From contig NZ_CH672424.1 in NCBI RefSeq assembly GCF_000152905.1, forward strand, positions 17,762 through 61,473: a stretch of 43,712 nt of DNA. Direction: 5' to 3'. This stretch comes from Nitrobacter sp. Nb-311A. GTDB lineage: Bacteria; Pseudomonadota; Alphaproteobacteria; Rhizobiales; Xanthobacteraceae. Below, in pieces: positions 17,263 to 24,946 of this stretch. Positions within the stretch are counted from its first letter, which is position 1, and every line of letters begins with the position of its first letter. The notes below the pieces were generated by a model. It made no database searches and was not told where the DNA came from. It was given only the letters and a program-made list of their open reading frames with translations. The translations under genes were made by a program, and so were the position numbers.

Positions 17263-17322
17263 CCCGGCAGGTCACCAGGCGCCGCGTAAGGTCCCAGGAC
17301 GCACGAAAGTCACGCTCGACGA

Positions 17323-17347
17323 CAAAGGCCCCTCGGCGGGGCCTTTG
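17323..17347. terminator. Strong hairpin terminator
   Basis: Perfect 10-bp stem CAAAGGCCCC / GGGGCCTTTG with loop TCGGC, 60 nt after the PRC-barrel stop. It could also serve the convergent relic on the other strand. Confidence 0.75.
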
Positions 17348-17368
17348 GCGCGTCTCGCGGGCGAGGGC

Positions 17369-17812
17369 CTATGCGTCGGGGGCTGCTCGCAGGAACTTGT
17401 CGCCCGCCATGATGCCTCCCGTGATGAAGCCTATCAGCGCTGAGAGGCCAGGAATGCGAGCGCAGTCCGCAGCTCGGTCCAGCTCTGGATGCCGGTCAGG
17501 CTGGTGAGGGAGGAGGCGCTGGGAACGCGCCGGCGATGGCCTCCGCGCGCGAACCGCATGAGCACGGACTCGCCAGCTTGGGCTTGTAGTTCTGCTTCAC
17601 CAGCACCTTCTTGCCGTGGCAGAGCAGATGCGGGCGTAGCATGTCCTGTCGCCCATGCGCACCGAACCGATGGAGACGAGCGATATCTGGTTGCCGCCGC
17701 CGTTCGCCTCATACAACACGCTCTCGACGCGAAGGCCGTTGACAGAGCAGTAAATAGGAAACTGCGTCTGGTACGCGATATCGCCGGAGCGCCCGACGTT
17801 CGCATCGATGCA
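17369..17812 (-). pseudogene. Possible relic of an unrecognised gene
   Basis: The minus strand shows pieces of coding-like sequence in different frames: SGDIAYQTQFPIYCSVNGL, VESVLYEANGGGNQISLVS, then KKVLVKQNYKPKLAS after a frame change, and finally ARIPGLSALIGFITGGIMA with GDKFLRAAPDA before a TAG at 17369-17371. An in-frame stop (17813-17815) cuts off any N-terminus. I do not know the family, and each piece is only moderately persuasive. Confidence 0.35.
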
Positions 17813-17950
17813 TTATGCCGCCTAAAGCTGGGGTCGTTGAACTGAACTGGCTGGAGTAGGCTTCGACAGCAACGCGGCATCATAACCACAATCGGGTATG
17901 TTGATATGAGATGCGCCGGGCTAGAAGCAAATTCCCGCTTATAAAAGCAG

Positions 17951-18631
17951 TCACACTCGGGATTGGGCTTGGATAAGAAGGTTTCGCACCGATGATCGGT
18001 GCCACCTGCCACCAGAGGCCGACCGCACGCCGCGCTCATTCAAGGCGGTGGTAATTTCAGCCAGGCTCACTGCACCAGAATTACGAACGGCATCCAGAGT
18101 TGGCAACACGCTCCGCACAAACCGATCGACAGCCTGCCTTTGAACTGCGCGGCCAGTTTCGCCGGCGCTGCGCAAGTTCGTGCGATTGCCGAGCTTCGCA
18201 CCGGCAGCCCGCTTTACGTGTAAGGCCGCCCTTGTCCGCTCGGCTATCAGCCGGCGTTCCTTCTCGGCCAGAGCCGCATAGAGATGCAGCATGAATGGAT
18301 CGGCATCGCGCCCCAGTTCGGCCACCATGAAGGGCACCCGCTGGGCCATGAGACCTGAGACGAAGGCCACGTCGCGGGAAAGCCGGTCGAGCTTGGAAAC
18401 AAGGATGCAGCATTTTGCTTTTCGAGCCGCCGCCAATGCAGCAGCCAGCTGCGGCCTGCGGTCGAGGGCGTCGGCTCCCTTGCCCGTTTCGGCCTCCGTG
18501 TATTCGCCGATGATCGCGAGGGCCTCAGTAGCCGCAAAGCGCTCAATTGCCCCTCGTTGGGCTTCTATGCCGAGCCCCGAGCGTTGCTGTCGCTGCGTGG
18601 AAACTCGAAGATATGCAATGACCTGCCCCAT
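17951..18631 (-). CDS. Small serine recombinase (resolvase/invertase family)
   Basis: A 226-residue site-specific recombinase. The catalytic domain begins [20 protein letters not shown], with nucleophile Ser11, and contains the Arg-rich [12 protein letters not shown] and [20 protein letters not shown]. The C-terminal HTH region includes [18 protein letters not shown] and [13 protein letters not shown]. Length fits the resolvase group (180-230). ATG 18631 was preferred; GTG 18640 lies inside the inverted repeat that abuts the start. A relic of its 3' end lies at 16,250-16,430. Confidence 0.85.
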   Translation of the reverse strand: MGQVIAYLRVSTQRQQRSGLGIEAQRGAIERFAATEALAIIGEYTEAETGKGADALDRRPQLAAALAAARKAKCCILVSKLDRLSRDVAFVSGLMAQRVPFMVAELGRDADPFMLHLYAALAEKERRLIAERTRAALHVKRAAGAKLGNRTNLRSAGETGRAVQRQAVDRFVRSVLPTLDAVRNSGAVSLAEITTALNERGVRSASGGRWHRSSVRNLLIQAQSRV

Positions 18632-18632
18632 T

Positions 18633-18666
18633 GACCACACGGCATACCACCGTTTGCCGTGTGGTC
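18633..18666. promoter_or_regulatory. Perfect inverted repeat at the resolvase start
   Basis: GACCACACGGCA (18633-18644) and TGCCGTGTGGTC (18655-18666) form a perfect 12-bp inverted repeat with a 10-nt spacer, ending one base before the resolvase ATG. It could be a recombination (res-like) or autorepression site, or an mRNA hairpin hiding the start. Confidence 0.6.
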
Positions 18667-19085
18667 GTAGCGGAGTTCACAGCAATGATGTTGCTGTTTT
18701 CTTGTTGCAGCAGCACAGCAGGAGCTTATCGCGAAGCAAACTGTTTCTTAGGGAAATGTCGGCATGCTCGACGTGTCGCGAATCTGGTGCTGCGTACGCG
18801 ACTTCTGCCCTCCGTGATTAGCCGCTAATGGCAAGCGGTGAGGCCGATGCGCGGCCACAGAAGGCCGTTCGTCGCGCTGACCGGCGTGGTCGCGTCGAGA
18901 CGCAACGGTGGACCTCTACATGCCGTACAGCGGCATGCGCATCCCCAACTCGACCTCGGTGAGAGGCTGTCAACGCGAATTCACGCGTGATAAGGTTGTC
19001 CGGCCTCAGCGGAGTCAATGCTAGTCTGTCAAATGACCAGCGAAACTGATAGACCCGCGTTGATTTCGGGGCTGGTAGTATTCTG
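18667..19085. other. Intergenic stretch
   Basis: No gene recognised. It includes TTCACGCGTGA at 18980-18990, which recurs as a full palindrome at 27058-27069. Confidence 0.35.
18980..18990. promoter_or_regulatory. TTCACGCGTGA near-palindrome
   Basis: This 11-mer is shared with the perfect palindrome TTCACGCGTGAA at 27058-27069. It lies about 570 bp beyond the left edge of the phage-like block. Possible operator or element boundary; chance is not excluded. Confidence 0.3.
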
Positions 19086-19282
19086 ATGGTAACCCGCGAA
19101 AAGCGACTCGCTGATTTCTCAAGCGCGCCTCCAACGGAGAGCAAATCCCTCAAGCTATTATGCGAGGACCACAGCGGCACTTACGTGCTGCCGTATCCTT
19201 GTCGCCGGACAGGCGATGCCGGGTCAATGCCAAGTCAGGCCATCACATTGTAGCGACGGTGCTGGGCTGGCGTTTTTGGTAA
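19086..19282 (+). pseudogene. Small conserved protein, frameshifted
   Basis: The first frame from ATG 19086 gives TREKRLADFSSAPPTESKS, then LLCEDHSGTYVLPYPCR. A shift near 19,215-19,222 (one base missing around GCCGGG) leads to NAKSGHHIVATVLGWRFW and a TAA at 19280-19282. From memory, small rhizobial proteins carry a CEDHxGTYVLPxPC block followed by a VIGWR-like end, so one base restores a 65-residue product. Function unknown. Confidence 0.55.
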
Positions 19283-19551
19283 CCTAGCTAACTGGCTCCG
19301 CTGTTGGCGCCATACCGCTTCACTCACACCTCCACGGTGTCGCACTTCTACGGGATGATTGCCATCGGCTTGCCGGTCAGAGGAGAGTCGGCAAGCAGCA
19401 GTGGCCGCGCTGGGGAGGATCACTTAGCGTGACACTATAGGGAAGCAAATGCTCGCCATCAGAGCGACGTTTGATCGTTCCGGCACGCCTGATGATTATG
19501 GCAGCGACATCGCGAGGCCCCGGGTTCGCTGAAGTGCGTTTACCGACGCGG

Positions 19552-20007
19552 TTAGTTCTTGATTGGTTTCGAGACTGCATCCGGAGATGCCGCGCTTGAT
19601 GCGTTCGGCTTCATCTCGATGGTTTTTGCAGATACCATGCCGATCTCAGCGTCGAGCGCCGAAATTATATTGAGGAGCTCTTCATCTGAAAGTTGGCTCA
19701 GGTCTCGCCGGCCGATCGAGCCGGAGTGTTGAAGCTCAACCGGGGTCTCGCGCCAGCGCGCCCGGGTCTTCAGCCAGAAGATCTGCGCCGTGACGTTGCC
19801 GTTCTTGGCCGAGTTGAACAGGAAGCCCGCCACCTGGGCATTGGCCTTGGTCGTGCCGAGGTCCAGTTCGTCGCGGTAGTATTTACGCAGCGTCTTCGGG
19901 TCGATGCCGACCGTGCGGGAAATATCAGGCTCAGGAATGCCATAGGCCGCCATGGCCTCGACCTGGCGGCGCTGCACGGGGTCTGGCTTGTGGGCGCGGC
20001 GTGCCAT
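19552..20007 (-). CDS. Phage HTH protein, terminase-small-subunit-like
   Basis: A 151-residue protein. The N-terminal part has an HTH (QVEAMAAYGIPEPDISRTVG, then IDPKTLRKYYRDEL) followed by GTTKANAQVAGFLFNSAKNG and FWLKTRARWRETP. This arrangement is seen in phage proteins next to terminases and often annotated as small-terminase-like. Its ATG (20005-20007) overlaps the stop of the methylase by one base (TGATG), so it is translationally coupled. No large terminase follows: the next 270 bp hold no gene, so the block looks truncated here. Confidence 0.65.
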   Translation of the reverse strand: MARRAHKPDPVQRRQVEAMAAYGIPEPDISRTVGIDPKTLRKYYRDELDLGTTKANAQVAGFLFNSAKNGNVTAQIFWLKTRARWRETPVELQHSGSIGRRDLSQLSDEELLNIISALDAEIGMVSAKTIEMKPNASSAASPDAVSKPIKN

Positions 20008-21311
20008 CAGCTGGCCTTCTCCGGCCGCCGTTCTCCCGCGACATTGATGAACGGCCGACCATCGCCTTCAAGAGTTGCCGCCTGCCCGGTGAACGCCTGC
20101 CAGCGCAACACAGCGACGTCGACATAGGCCGGATCGAGCTCGATCGCGGAGCAGGACCGGCCGGTCATCTCGGCTGCAATGATGGTGGTCCCGGAACCGC
20201 TGAACGGCTCGTAAATCGCCTGACCAGGCGATGAGTTGTTCTCGATCGGCCGCCGCATGCATTCGACCGGCTTTTGGGTGCCGTGGCCATGGCCGCCGTC
20301 CTCCCTAGCATTGATGGTCCACAACGTGGACTGCTTGCGGTCGCCGCTCCAGTGCGAGCTGGACGTGCCACGCACGGCATACCAGCAGGGCTCGTGCTGC
20401 CAGTGATAGTGGCCGCGGCTGAGGGCGAAGCGGTCTTTGGCCCAGATGATCTGGGCTCTCACCTCGAAGCCGGCCGCTTCAAGCGACTGCTGAACCTCGC
20501 TCGTATAGCGCCCGGCGTGCCAGACGTAGGCAACAGTGCCCGGAAAGAGCGCCCAGGCCTCGCGCCAGTCGGCCCTGTCATCATTGGCCACCTTGCCCAG
20601 CTTGCGCTCGTTCAGATTGACTCCTGCCCGGATGCGCCAGGCCGGATCGTAATTCACCCCGTAAGGGGGGTCCGTAACCATCAGGTGAGGCTTGACGCCG
20701 GCAAGCACCTTCTCAACGTCGGTTGCTATGGTGCTGTCGCCGCACAGGAGCCGGTGCCGACCAAGCAGCCAGACGTCGCCTGATCGGGTAACGGGCTCCT
20801 TCGGTGGCTCGGGCACCTCGTCGGGATCGGTCAGACCTTCCGTGCCTTGGGCCAGCAACGCGATCCGCTCGGCCTCGGAGAAGCCGATCAGATCGAGGTC
20901 AAAACCCAGGACTTCGAGCTCACCCAGTTCGAGGCCCAGAATCTCCTCATCCCAGCCGGCGTTGAGACTGAGTTTGTTGTCGGCAATTGCGTAGGCGCGC
21001 TTCTGGGCGTCACTCCAGCCGGCCGCGACCATGACCGGCACGTCGCTCAACCGCAGCTTGCGGGCACCGAGAACGCGGCCATGACCGGCGATGATGGTGC
21101 CGTCCTCGCCGACGAGGACGGGATTGGTCCAACCCCACTCCCGGATCGACGCGGCAATCTGATCGATCTGAGCGTTGCTGTGGGTGCGGGCATTGCGCGC
21201 ATACGGAATGAGCCGCTCGATCGGCCACCGCTCAATACGGTCGGCTGGCCATTTCCCTGTAGACGCTGCTGATGGCACGGAACTAGGCAAGCTTTTCATC
21301 CTCATTATCAT
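20007..21311 (-). CDS. ParB-N domain-containing DNA N6-adenine/N4-cytosine methyltransferase
   Basis: A 434-residue protein. The N-terminal ParB/Srx-like domain (about 25-110) has IERLIPYARNARTHSNAQID, then NPVLVGEDGTIIAGHGR. The methyltransferase has catalytic DPPYGVNYD at about 214-222 before the SAM-binding FSGSGTTIIAA at about 370-380, the order of beta-class enzymes. Such fusions are common in alphaproteobacterial prophages and probably protect phage DNA or mark its own genome. The start (21311; ATG 21305 and 21299 are alternatives) overlaps the DUF5681 gene by 29 nt. Confidence 0.85.
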   Translation of the reverse strand: MIMRMKSLPSSVPSAASTGKWPADRIERWPIERLIPYARNARTHSNAQIDQIAASIREWGWTNPVLVGEDGTIIAGHGRVLGARKLRLSDVPVMVAAGWSDAQKRAYAIADNKLSLNAGWDEEILGLELGELEVLGFDLDLIGFSEAERIALLAQGTEGLTDPDEVPEPPKEPVTRSGDVWLLGRHRLLCGDSTIATDVEKVLAGVKPHLMVTDPPYGVNYDPAWRIRAGVNLNERKLGKVANDDRADWREAWALFPGTVAYVWHAGRYTSEVQQSLEAAGFEVRAQIIWAKDRFALSRGHYHWQHEPCWYAVRGTSSSHWSGDRKQSTLWTINAREDGGHGHGTQKPVECMRRPIENNSSPGQAIYEPFSGSGTTIIAAEMTGRSCSAIELDPAYVDVAVLRWQAFTGQAATLEGDGRPFINVAGERRPEKAS

Positions 21312-21720
21312 CGGGATCGTCTGGCGACTTCCAGGTCACGATGATCCGCTCGATTTTCTGGATATCCTGCTGGTCTTCGAAGCCGCCGGCATGCTCGGCC
21401 AATCTCAGCAGCATGGCCAGGCTTCGGGTGTCGCCGCGCAACGCACCGACGACCACGCTCCGCAATATCGCTTCCGCCTTTGAGATCTTCTTGACCTTCG
21501 AGCCATCGCGAAGGGCCACCTCCTCATTGAGGATTTTGTTGAACAGCGTCTTGAGGTTCTGTCCGCCTTTGGGTCGGCCGGAGGGATTGCCGGAGACGCC
21601 GGGTTTGAACTGGCTATGCGTCGGCGGACACTTGTATCCGACCTTGGTTTTACCGGCTGACGTTGCGATGCTGCCGGGCATATCGGAAAAATCCTCTCGC
21701 TGGTGTCGTTCCGACATCAT
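21283..21720 (-). CDS. DUF5681 domain phage protein
   Basis: A 145-residue protein with the DUF5681 signature (VGYKCPPTHSQFKPGVSGNP, then SGRPKGGQNLKTLF) at about residues 28-65, a helical part with KAEAILRSVVVGALRGD, and an acidic C-terminal tail (DDPDDNEDEKLA). It is regularly found beside ParB-methylases in rhizobial prophages; role unknown. ATG 21720 is adopted; ATG 21681 has AGAGGA about 10 nt upstream and is possible. Confidence 0.75.
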   Translation of the reverse strand: MMSERHQREDFSDMPGSIATSAGKTKVGYKCPPTHSQFKPGVSGNPSGRPKGGQNLKTLFNKILNEEVALRDGSKVKKISKAEAILRSVVVGALRGDTRSLAMLLRLAEHAGGFEDQQDIQKIERIIVTWKSPDDPDDNEDEKLA

Positions 21721-21731
21721 GTCGCCGTCCG

Positions 21732-21950
21732 TTAGAGGTCACGGCCGATGGCTTCGAACATACGCCGCAGCACGAAACTCCGAAGCAGCGAAACGCACGT
21801 GAAAATCCCGCCGATCAGCAGATTATCGGAAGCGGTGATGGCTATGCCGAAGATCGGAAATATCAACGTCTGCGTCCAAATGGCGACCGCATATCCGACG
21901 AAGATATTTGTTACGGCCTCCACAAATGACATTGCGATCGACTGTTGCAT
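21732..21950 (-). CDS. Small membrane protein, DUF7220-like
   Basis: A 72-residue protein from ATG 21950. It has two helices (SFVEAVTNIFVGYAVAIW and LLIGGIFTCVSLLRSFVLRR) and a short polar end. This matches a small phage protein (DUF7220 type, SFVEA-N-xVG start and LRSxxLRR end, from memory). Function unknown; holin-like roles have not been shown. It belongs to the same minus-strand run as DUF5681, 11 nt apart. Confidence 0.65.
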   Translation of the reverse strand: MQQSIAMSFVEAVTNIFVGYAVAIWTQTLIFPIFGIAITASDNLLIGGIFTCVSLLRSFVLRRMFEAIGRDL

Positions 21951-22189
21951 TCCCTGCCATGAAATCAATCAGTAGAAAATCTACGGCTCATCTACGAAGG
22001 ATTCTAAGGCTTCACACCAAGAGCGCAATAACCGTTGTCTACTCAACACTACGCTTGTTTGCGCGGAGTAAGATTTTCGGTGAGAGAGACGCCATGAAGA
22101 AGAGAATAAGGCTGCGATACAGCCCGACTTCATGACCGCGAGGCTTAGGCACCATTCCCGGCCGCCAGCAGTCCCGCATTGGAGTCCTG

Positions 22190-22306
22190 TGACGCGACCA
22201 ATGACGCATGACGCGTTATGACGCGTTTTTCTATTTATCGACTCCACGCGCGCGCACGCGCGTAAAAGGCAAACGGAAAAATCAGTCATGATGCGTCATG
22301 TGTCAT
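22190..22306. repeat. Iteron-like ATGACGCRT repeats with alternating CG tract
   Basis: ATGACGCAT (22201-22209), ATGACGCGT (22208-22216) and ATGACGCGT (22218-22226) are direct repeats, with TGACGCGAC at 22190. An inverted copy, ATGCGTCAT, lies at 22291-22299, with GTGTCAT next to it. Between them is an alternating purine-pyrimidine tract (ACGCGCGCGCACGCGCGT, about 22246-22263). The cluster overlaps the 3' end of the primase gene. Candidate replication origin. The rest of 21,951-22,189 shows no gene. Confidence 0.6.
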
Positions 22307-23678
22307 TTTCCTTCATGGCCAACCTTAGCCGGACGAATCGGAAACCGCGCGTGCCGGGACCGGGTTGTCGGTAAGGCTCAAAGCCGCGGCGCTGCATGAG
22401 CTGCCCGAATGATTTCTTGCTGCCAGGCTCCTCGCCCGCCTTGTGCGAGTACTCCGACCAGCTCTCGAACAAATCGGCCGAGCGGTCCCAGATGAAATGC
22501 GGGCCGCGATCTATCCTCACTTCACAGCAATCCTCCAGCCACTGGCCAAAAAGGTCCTGGTCACTGAAATAAGCCTCGGTCGCCGCCTTCACGCTTTCAG
22601 GCCGGATCAAGCCTGCCCGCTGCCAATCGAGACATCCATCGATCATCCAGCGGAGGATGCCGCCGGCCTCAGCCATCAGCTTCCGCTCCAGTTCGTGGTC
22701 CGGCTGTTCAGGTTTGAGCATGAACGGAACGATGTTGAAGCGGCGTCGGGCCGCGTCGTCGACGTTGTGCAACACAGGTTTGTGGTTACCGACGACGATC
22801 AGCTTGAATTGCGGAGTGAACGTGAAATTATCCTGCCTCATAAAGCGGGCCGTGATTTTGTCGCCACCCGTCAATGCTTTGATCCGCGCTTCTGCCCAGG
22901 CGCGACCCTCCTCAGTTTCGCTGGCCGTCACGAGACGCGCCCCATTGAGCATCGCCAGTTCGGTCGAATGGCGGTCGTTCTGCGAGGCCGTGAAGGTGTC
23001 CATGGCGGAGGTTGTGGCGTACTCCGCCATGATCGCCGTTACCACGTTCAGAAAGACCGATTTGCCGTTGCCGCCGGGACCGTAAACGAACACCAGCGCG
23101 TGCTGATTGGTGACCCCGGTTAGGCAGTAGCCGCACCATTGTTGGAGGAAGCGGACCAGCCCTTGGTCTTTATCCGTGGTCTCGGCCAAGAAGCGGAGCC
23201 AACGCGGACAGCCATCCTCCAGCGGCGCACAAAACGTCGACTTGGTGATGCCGTCGCTGCGGATCGGGTTACGAAGCACGCCGGTCCTCAAGTCAACCGT
23301 GCCGCCCGGCGTGCCAAGCAGCCAAAGGTCTCGATCCCAGTAATCGGCCGAGACGGCGGTGACCCGGTCATTTCGTGCAAATCTCTCAATCCCGCCTGCG
23401 AACGAGGTTTTGCCAATGGTTTTGCGTCCGCGCGCGTCCTGGTCTTCACCTAGCGCTCTTGCGAGAAGCCGGGCCTTTTCAAACACGGCGCCGGTTAGAT
23501 CCCGTTGCCATCTGAGGCCGTTCCATACAAACCACGATCCGGATGAATGACAGTATCGCAGGTCTGCGCCGTGCTGCTCAACAAAGCGCAGGGCGGCGCT
23601 GTCCTCTGTCACCACATCGTTGCTGAAGGGGTGGAGGGTTTCAAACTCGACGTTGCTGGAGAAGTCGGGTCGCATCAT
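22296..23678 (-). CDS. P4/D5-type phage primase-helicase
   Basis: A 460-residue protein of the phage/plasmid primase family (D5-like N-terminal domain, then superfamily 3 helicase). The N-terminal part has CHSSGSWFVWNGLRWQRD. The helicase has Walker A GPGGNGKS at about 200-207, a DNDRHSTELAMLNGARLV-type segment, and the QDNFTFTPQFKLIVVGNHKP motif with RRRFNIVPF (Arg finger region). A winged-helix end follows. ATG 23678 overlaps the Toprim stop (ATGA), a coupled start. It should unwind and prime element DNA; the repeats at its 3' end are a possible origin. Confidence 0.85.
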   Translation of the reverse strand: MMRPDFSSNVEFETLHPFSNDVVTEDSAALRFVEQHGADLRYCHSSGSWFVWNGLRWQRDLTGAVFEKARLLARALGEDQDARGRKTIGKTSFAGGIERFARNDRVTAVSADYWDRDLWLLGTPGGTVDLRTGVLRNPIRSDGITKSTFCAPLEDGCPRWLRFLAETTDKDQGLVRFLQQWCGYCLTGVTNQHALVFVYGPGGNGKSVFLNVVTAIMAEYATTSAMDTFTASQNDRHSTELAMLNGARLVTASETEEGRAWAEARIKALTGGDKITARFMRQDNFTFTPQFKLIVVGNHKPVLHNVDDAARRRFNIVPFMLKPEQPDHELERKLMAEAGGILRWMIDGCLDWQRAGLIRPESVKAATEAYFSDQDLFGQWLEDCCEVRIDRGPHFIWDRSADLFESWSEYSHKAGEEPGSKKSFGQLMQRRGFEPYRQPGPGTRGFRFVRLRLAMKENDT

Positions 23679-24556
23679 GCGGTCTGCCTTCCTGCCCGCC
23701 AAGCGTCATTGAGATCGCTGCCGATGCACGCCTTGACGATCGTGACGGGCTTTCCGGCCCTCAGGTACCGGCGCGCACATCTGCCGGTGTCGCGCCGGCT
23801 CGTTTCGTCATTTTCCTGCAACAGCGAGATCGCGGGCACCGCTAACACCGGGAATTTGCCGACCGCGCCGCTGCTGCCCAGCGCCCACACCCGACCAAGG
23901 CCGGCTTCACGCGCTGTGAGGCAACTCTCTATTCCCTCGCCACAGATCAGACCCTCGGTGTCTGACTTCGGATCGAGCTTTATGGCGGCGCCCTTTGCGA
24001 TGCCGAACATCCGGCGATCGATCTTCTGAGCGCTCGTACGGTCCAGAAATGTCCTGTGAATGCCGCAGGGCTCGTCACTAGTGATGCTTCGAAACAGGCA
24101 AACCATGCCTGGAAGGCGAGTTTCTTTGTTAAACCAAAGCGATCGATGAAATCGAATGACGGGACCAGCTAATTCTGCGGCAAGATCGAGGCCGCGGTGC
24201 TGGTGCAAATATTGCTCGACCAGTGTGCCGCGCGGATCGTCGCCGTCGTCCCAGATTTCAAGAGCCTTTTCCTTGCTCCATTTCTTTTCGTCGACCTCGG
24301 ACTTCGAGGACGCCGCCGTCAATACGACCTTGCGCCGGTCTCTAGAACCAAAGGTGCCGATCCCCAGGCGCCGCAGTACATGGTCGCGACATTCCTTCCA
24401 ATCATCTCCAGCATGGCTGTAGACACAGATGCGGCCTTGTCTGATCGTGATGGAGAGCGATCGATCGGAGCGGGAATGATTTGGTCCTGGAACGTTCGCC
24501 GTGAAGCGCCCAGTCCTTTCGCCATCAAGAGCGCGGGCGATGGTGGAGATATCCAT
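23675..24556 (-). CDS. Toprim domain phage primase-like protein
   Basis: A 293-residue protein. The N-terminal part is a primase-type region (TIARALDGERTGRFTANVPG, RQGRICVYSHAGDDWKECRD). The C-terminal Toprim region has LICGEGIESCLTAREAG (about 205-221) with catalytic Glu, SLLQENDETS with the acidic motif, and CIGSDLNDAW at the end. It lies directly before the helicase gene and is coupled to it, so the two probably make one replication unit. ATG 24556 overlaps the stop of the HTH gene by one base; GTG 24559 is also possible. Confidence 0.8.
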   Translation of the reverse strand: MDISTIARALDGERTGRFTANVPGPNHSRSDRSLSITIRQGRICVYSHAGDDWKECRDHVLRRLGIGTFGSRDRRKVVLTAASSKSEVDEKKWSKEKALEIWDDGDDPRGTLVEQYLHQHRGLDLAAELAGPVIRFHRSLWFNKETRLPGMVCLFRSITSDEPCGIHRTFLDRTSAQKIDRRMFGIAKGAAIKLDPKSDTEGLICGEGIESCLTAREAGLGRVWALGSSGAVGKFPVLAVPAISLLQENDETSRRDTGRCARRYLRAGKPVTIVKACIGSDLNDAWRAGRQTA

Positions 24557-24849
24557 CACTTTGCCCCGCGCCCGTGGTCGGCATTGGATTGCACGCCAGC
24601 ATACCGCGTGGCATCGAGGGGTGGTTTGGCCACGCCGCCAACGTCGAATGTCGCTGACACCCTCTGCTTCGTGCTCTCGTGCAGCCGTTTGTTCTCAAAT
24701 GCTTCTACATCCTCCAAACGGTAAACGATGCGCCCCACCAATTTAACATAACGGGGACCTTCACCTGTCCAGCGCCAGCGTTCCAGAGTGCGAGGACTGA
24801 TCGCCCAGCGGCGGGCTAGATCGTGTTGGCTGAGATGATTGATAGACAC
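24556..24849 (-). CDS. HTH DNA-binding protein (AlpA/excisionase-like)
   Basis: A 97-residue protein starting at GTG 24849 with AGGAG 7-8 nt upstream; no ATG is available. It has a MerR/AlpA-type winged HTH: HDLARRWAISPRTLERWRWT, then GPRYVKLVGRIVYRLEDVEA. This is the pattern of phage excisionases and AlpA-like activators. It is the first gene of the replication operon and may regulate it or recombination. Direct repeats TGGAGGCAA lie just upstream. Confidence 0.72.
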   Translation of the reverse strand: MSINHLSQHDLARRWAISPRTLERWRWTGEGPRYVKLVGRIVYRLEDVEAFENKRLHESTKQRVSATFDVGGVAKPPLDATRYAGVQSNADHGRGAK

Positions 24850-24903
24850 GCTGCTTCTCCTCGGTTGGTTGCGAACAACTGAGGAGACGATCGCGCACCT
24901 CAA

Positions 24904-24935
24904 TGGAGGCAATCACCCAGGCAAACTGGAGGCAA
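24904..24935. promoter_or_regulatory. Direct repeat TGGAGGCAA upstream of HTH gene
   Basis: Copies at 24904-24912 and 24927-24935, spaced 23 bp start to start (about two helical turns), lie 55-86 bp before the GTG of the HTH gene. Possible operator. Confidence 0.35.
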
Positions 24936-24946
24936 ATCGGGAGGAA

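Noticed and set aside
22190-22306. The repeat cluster as a CRISPR array
   Set aside because: Repeats are 9 bp, partly overlapping and in both orientations, with no regular spacers and no cas genes.
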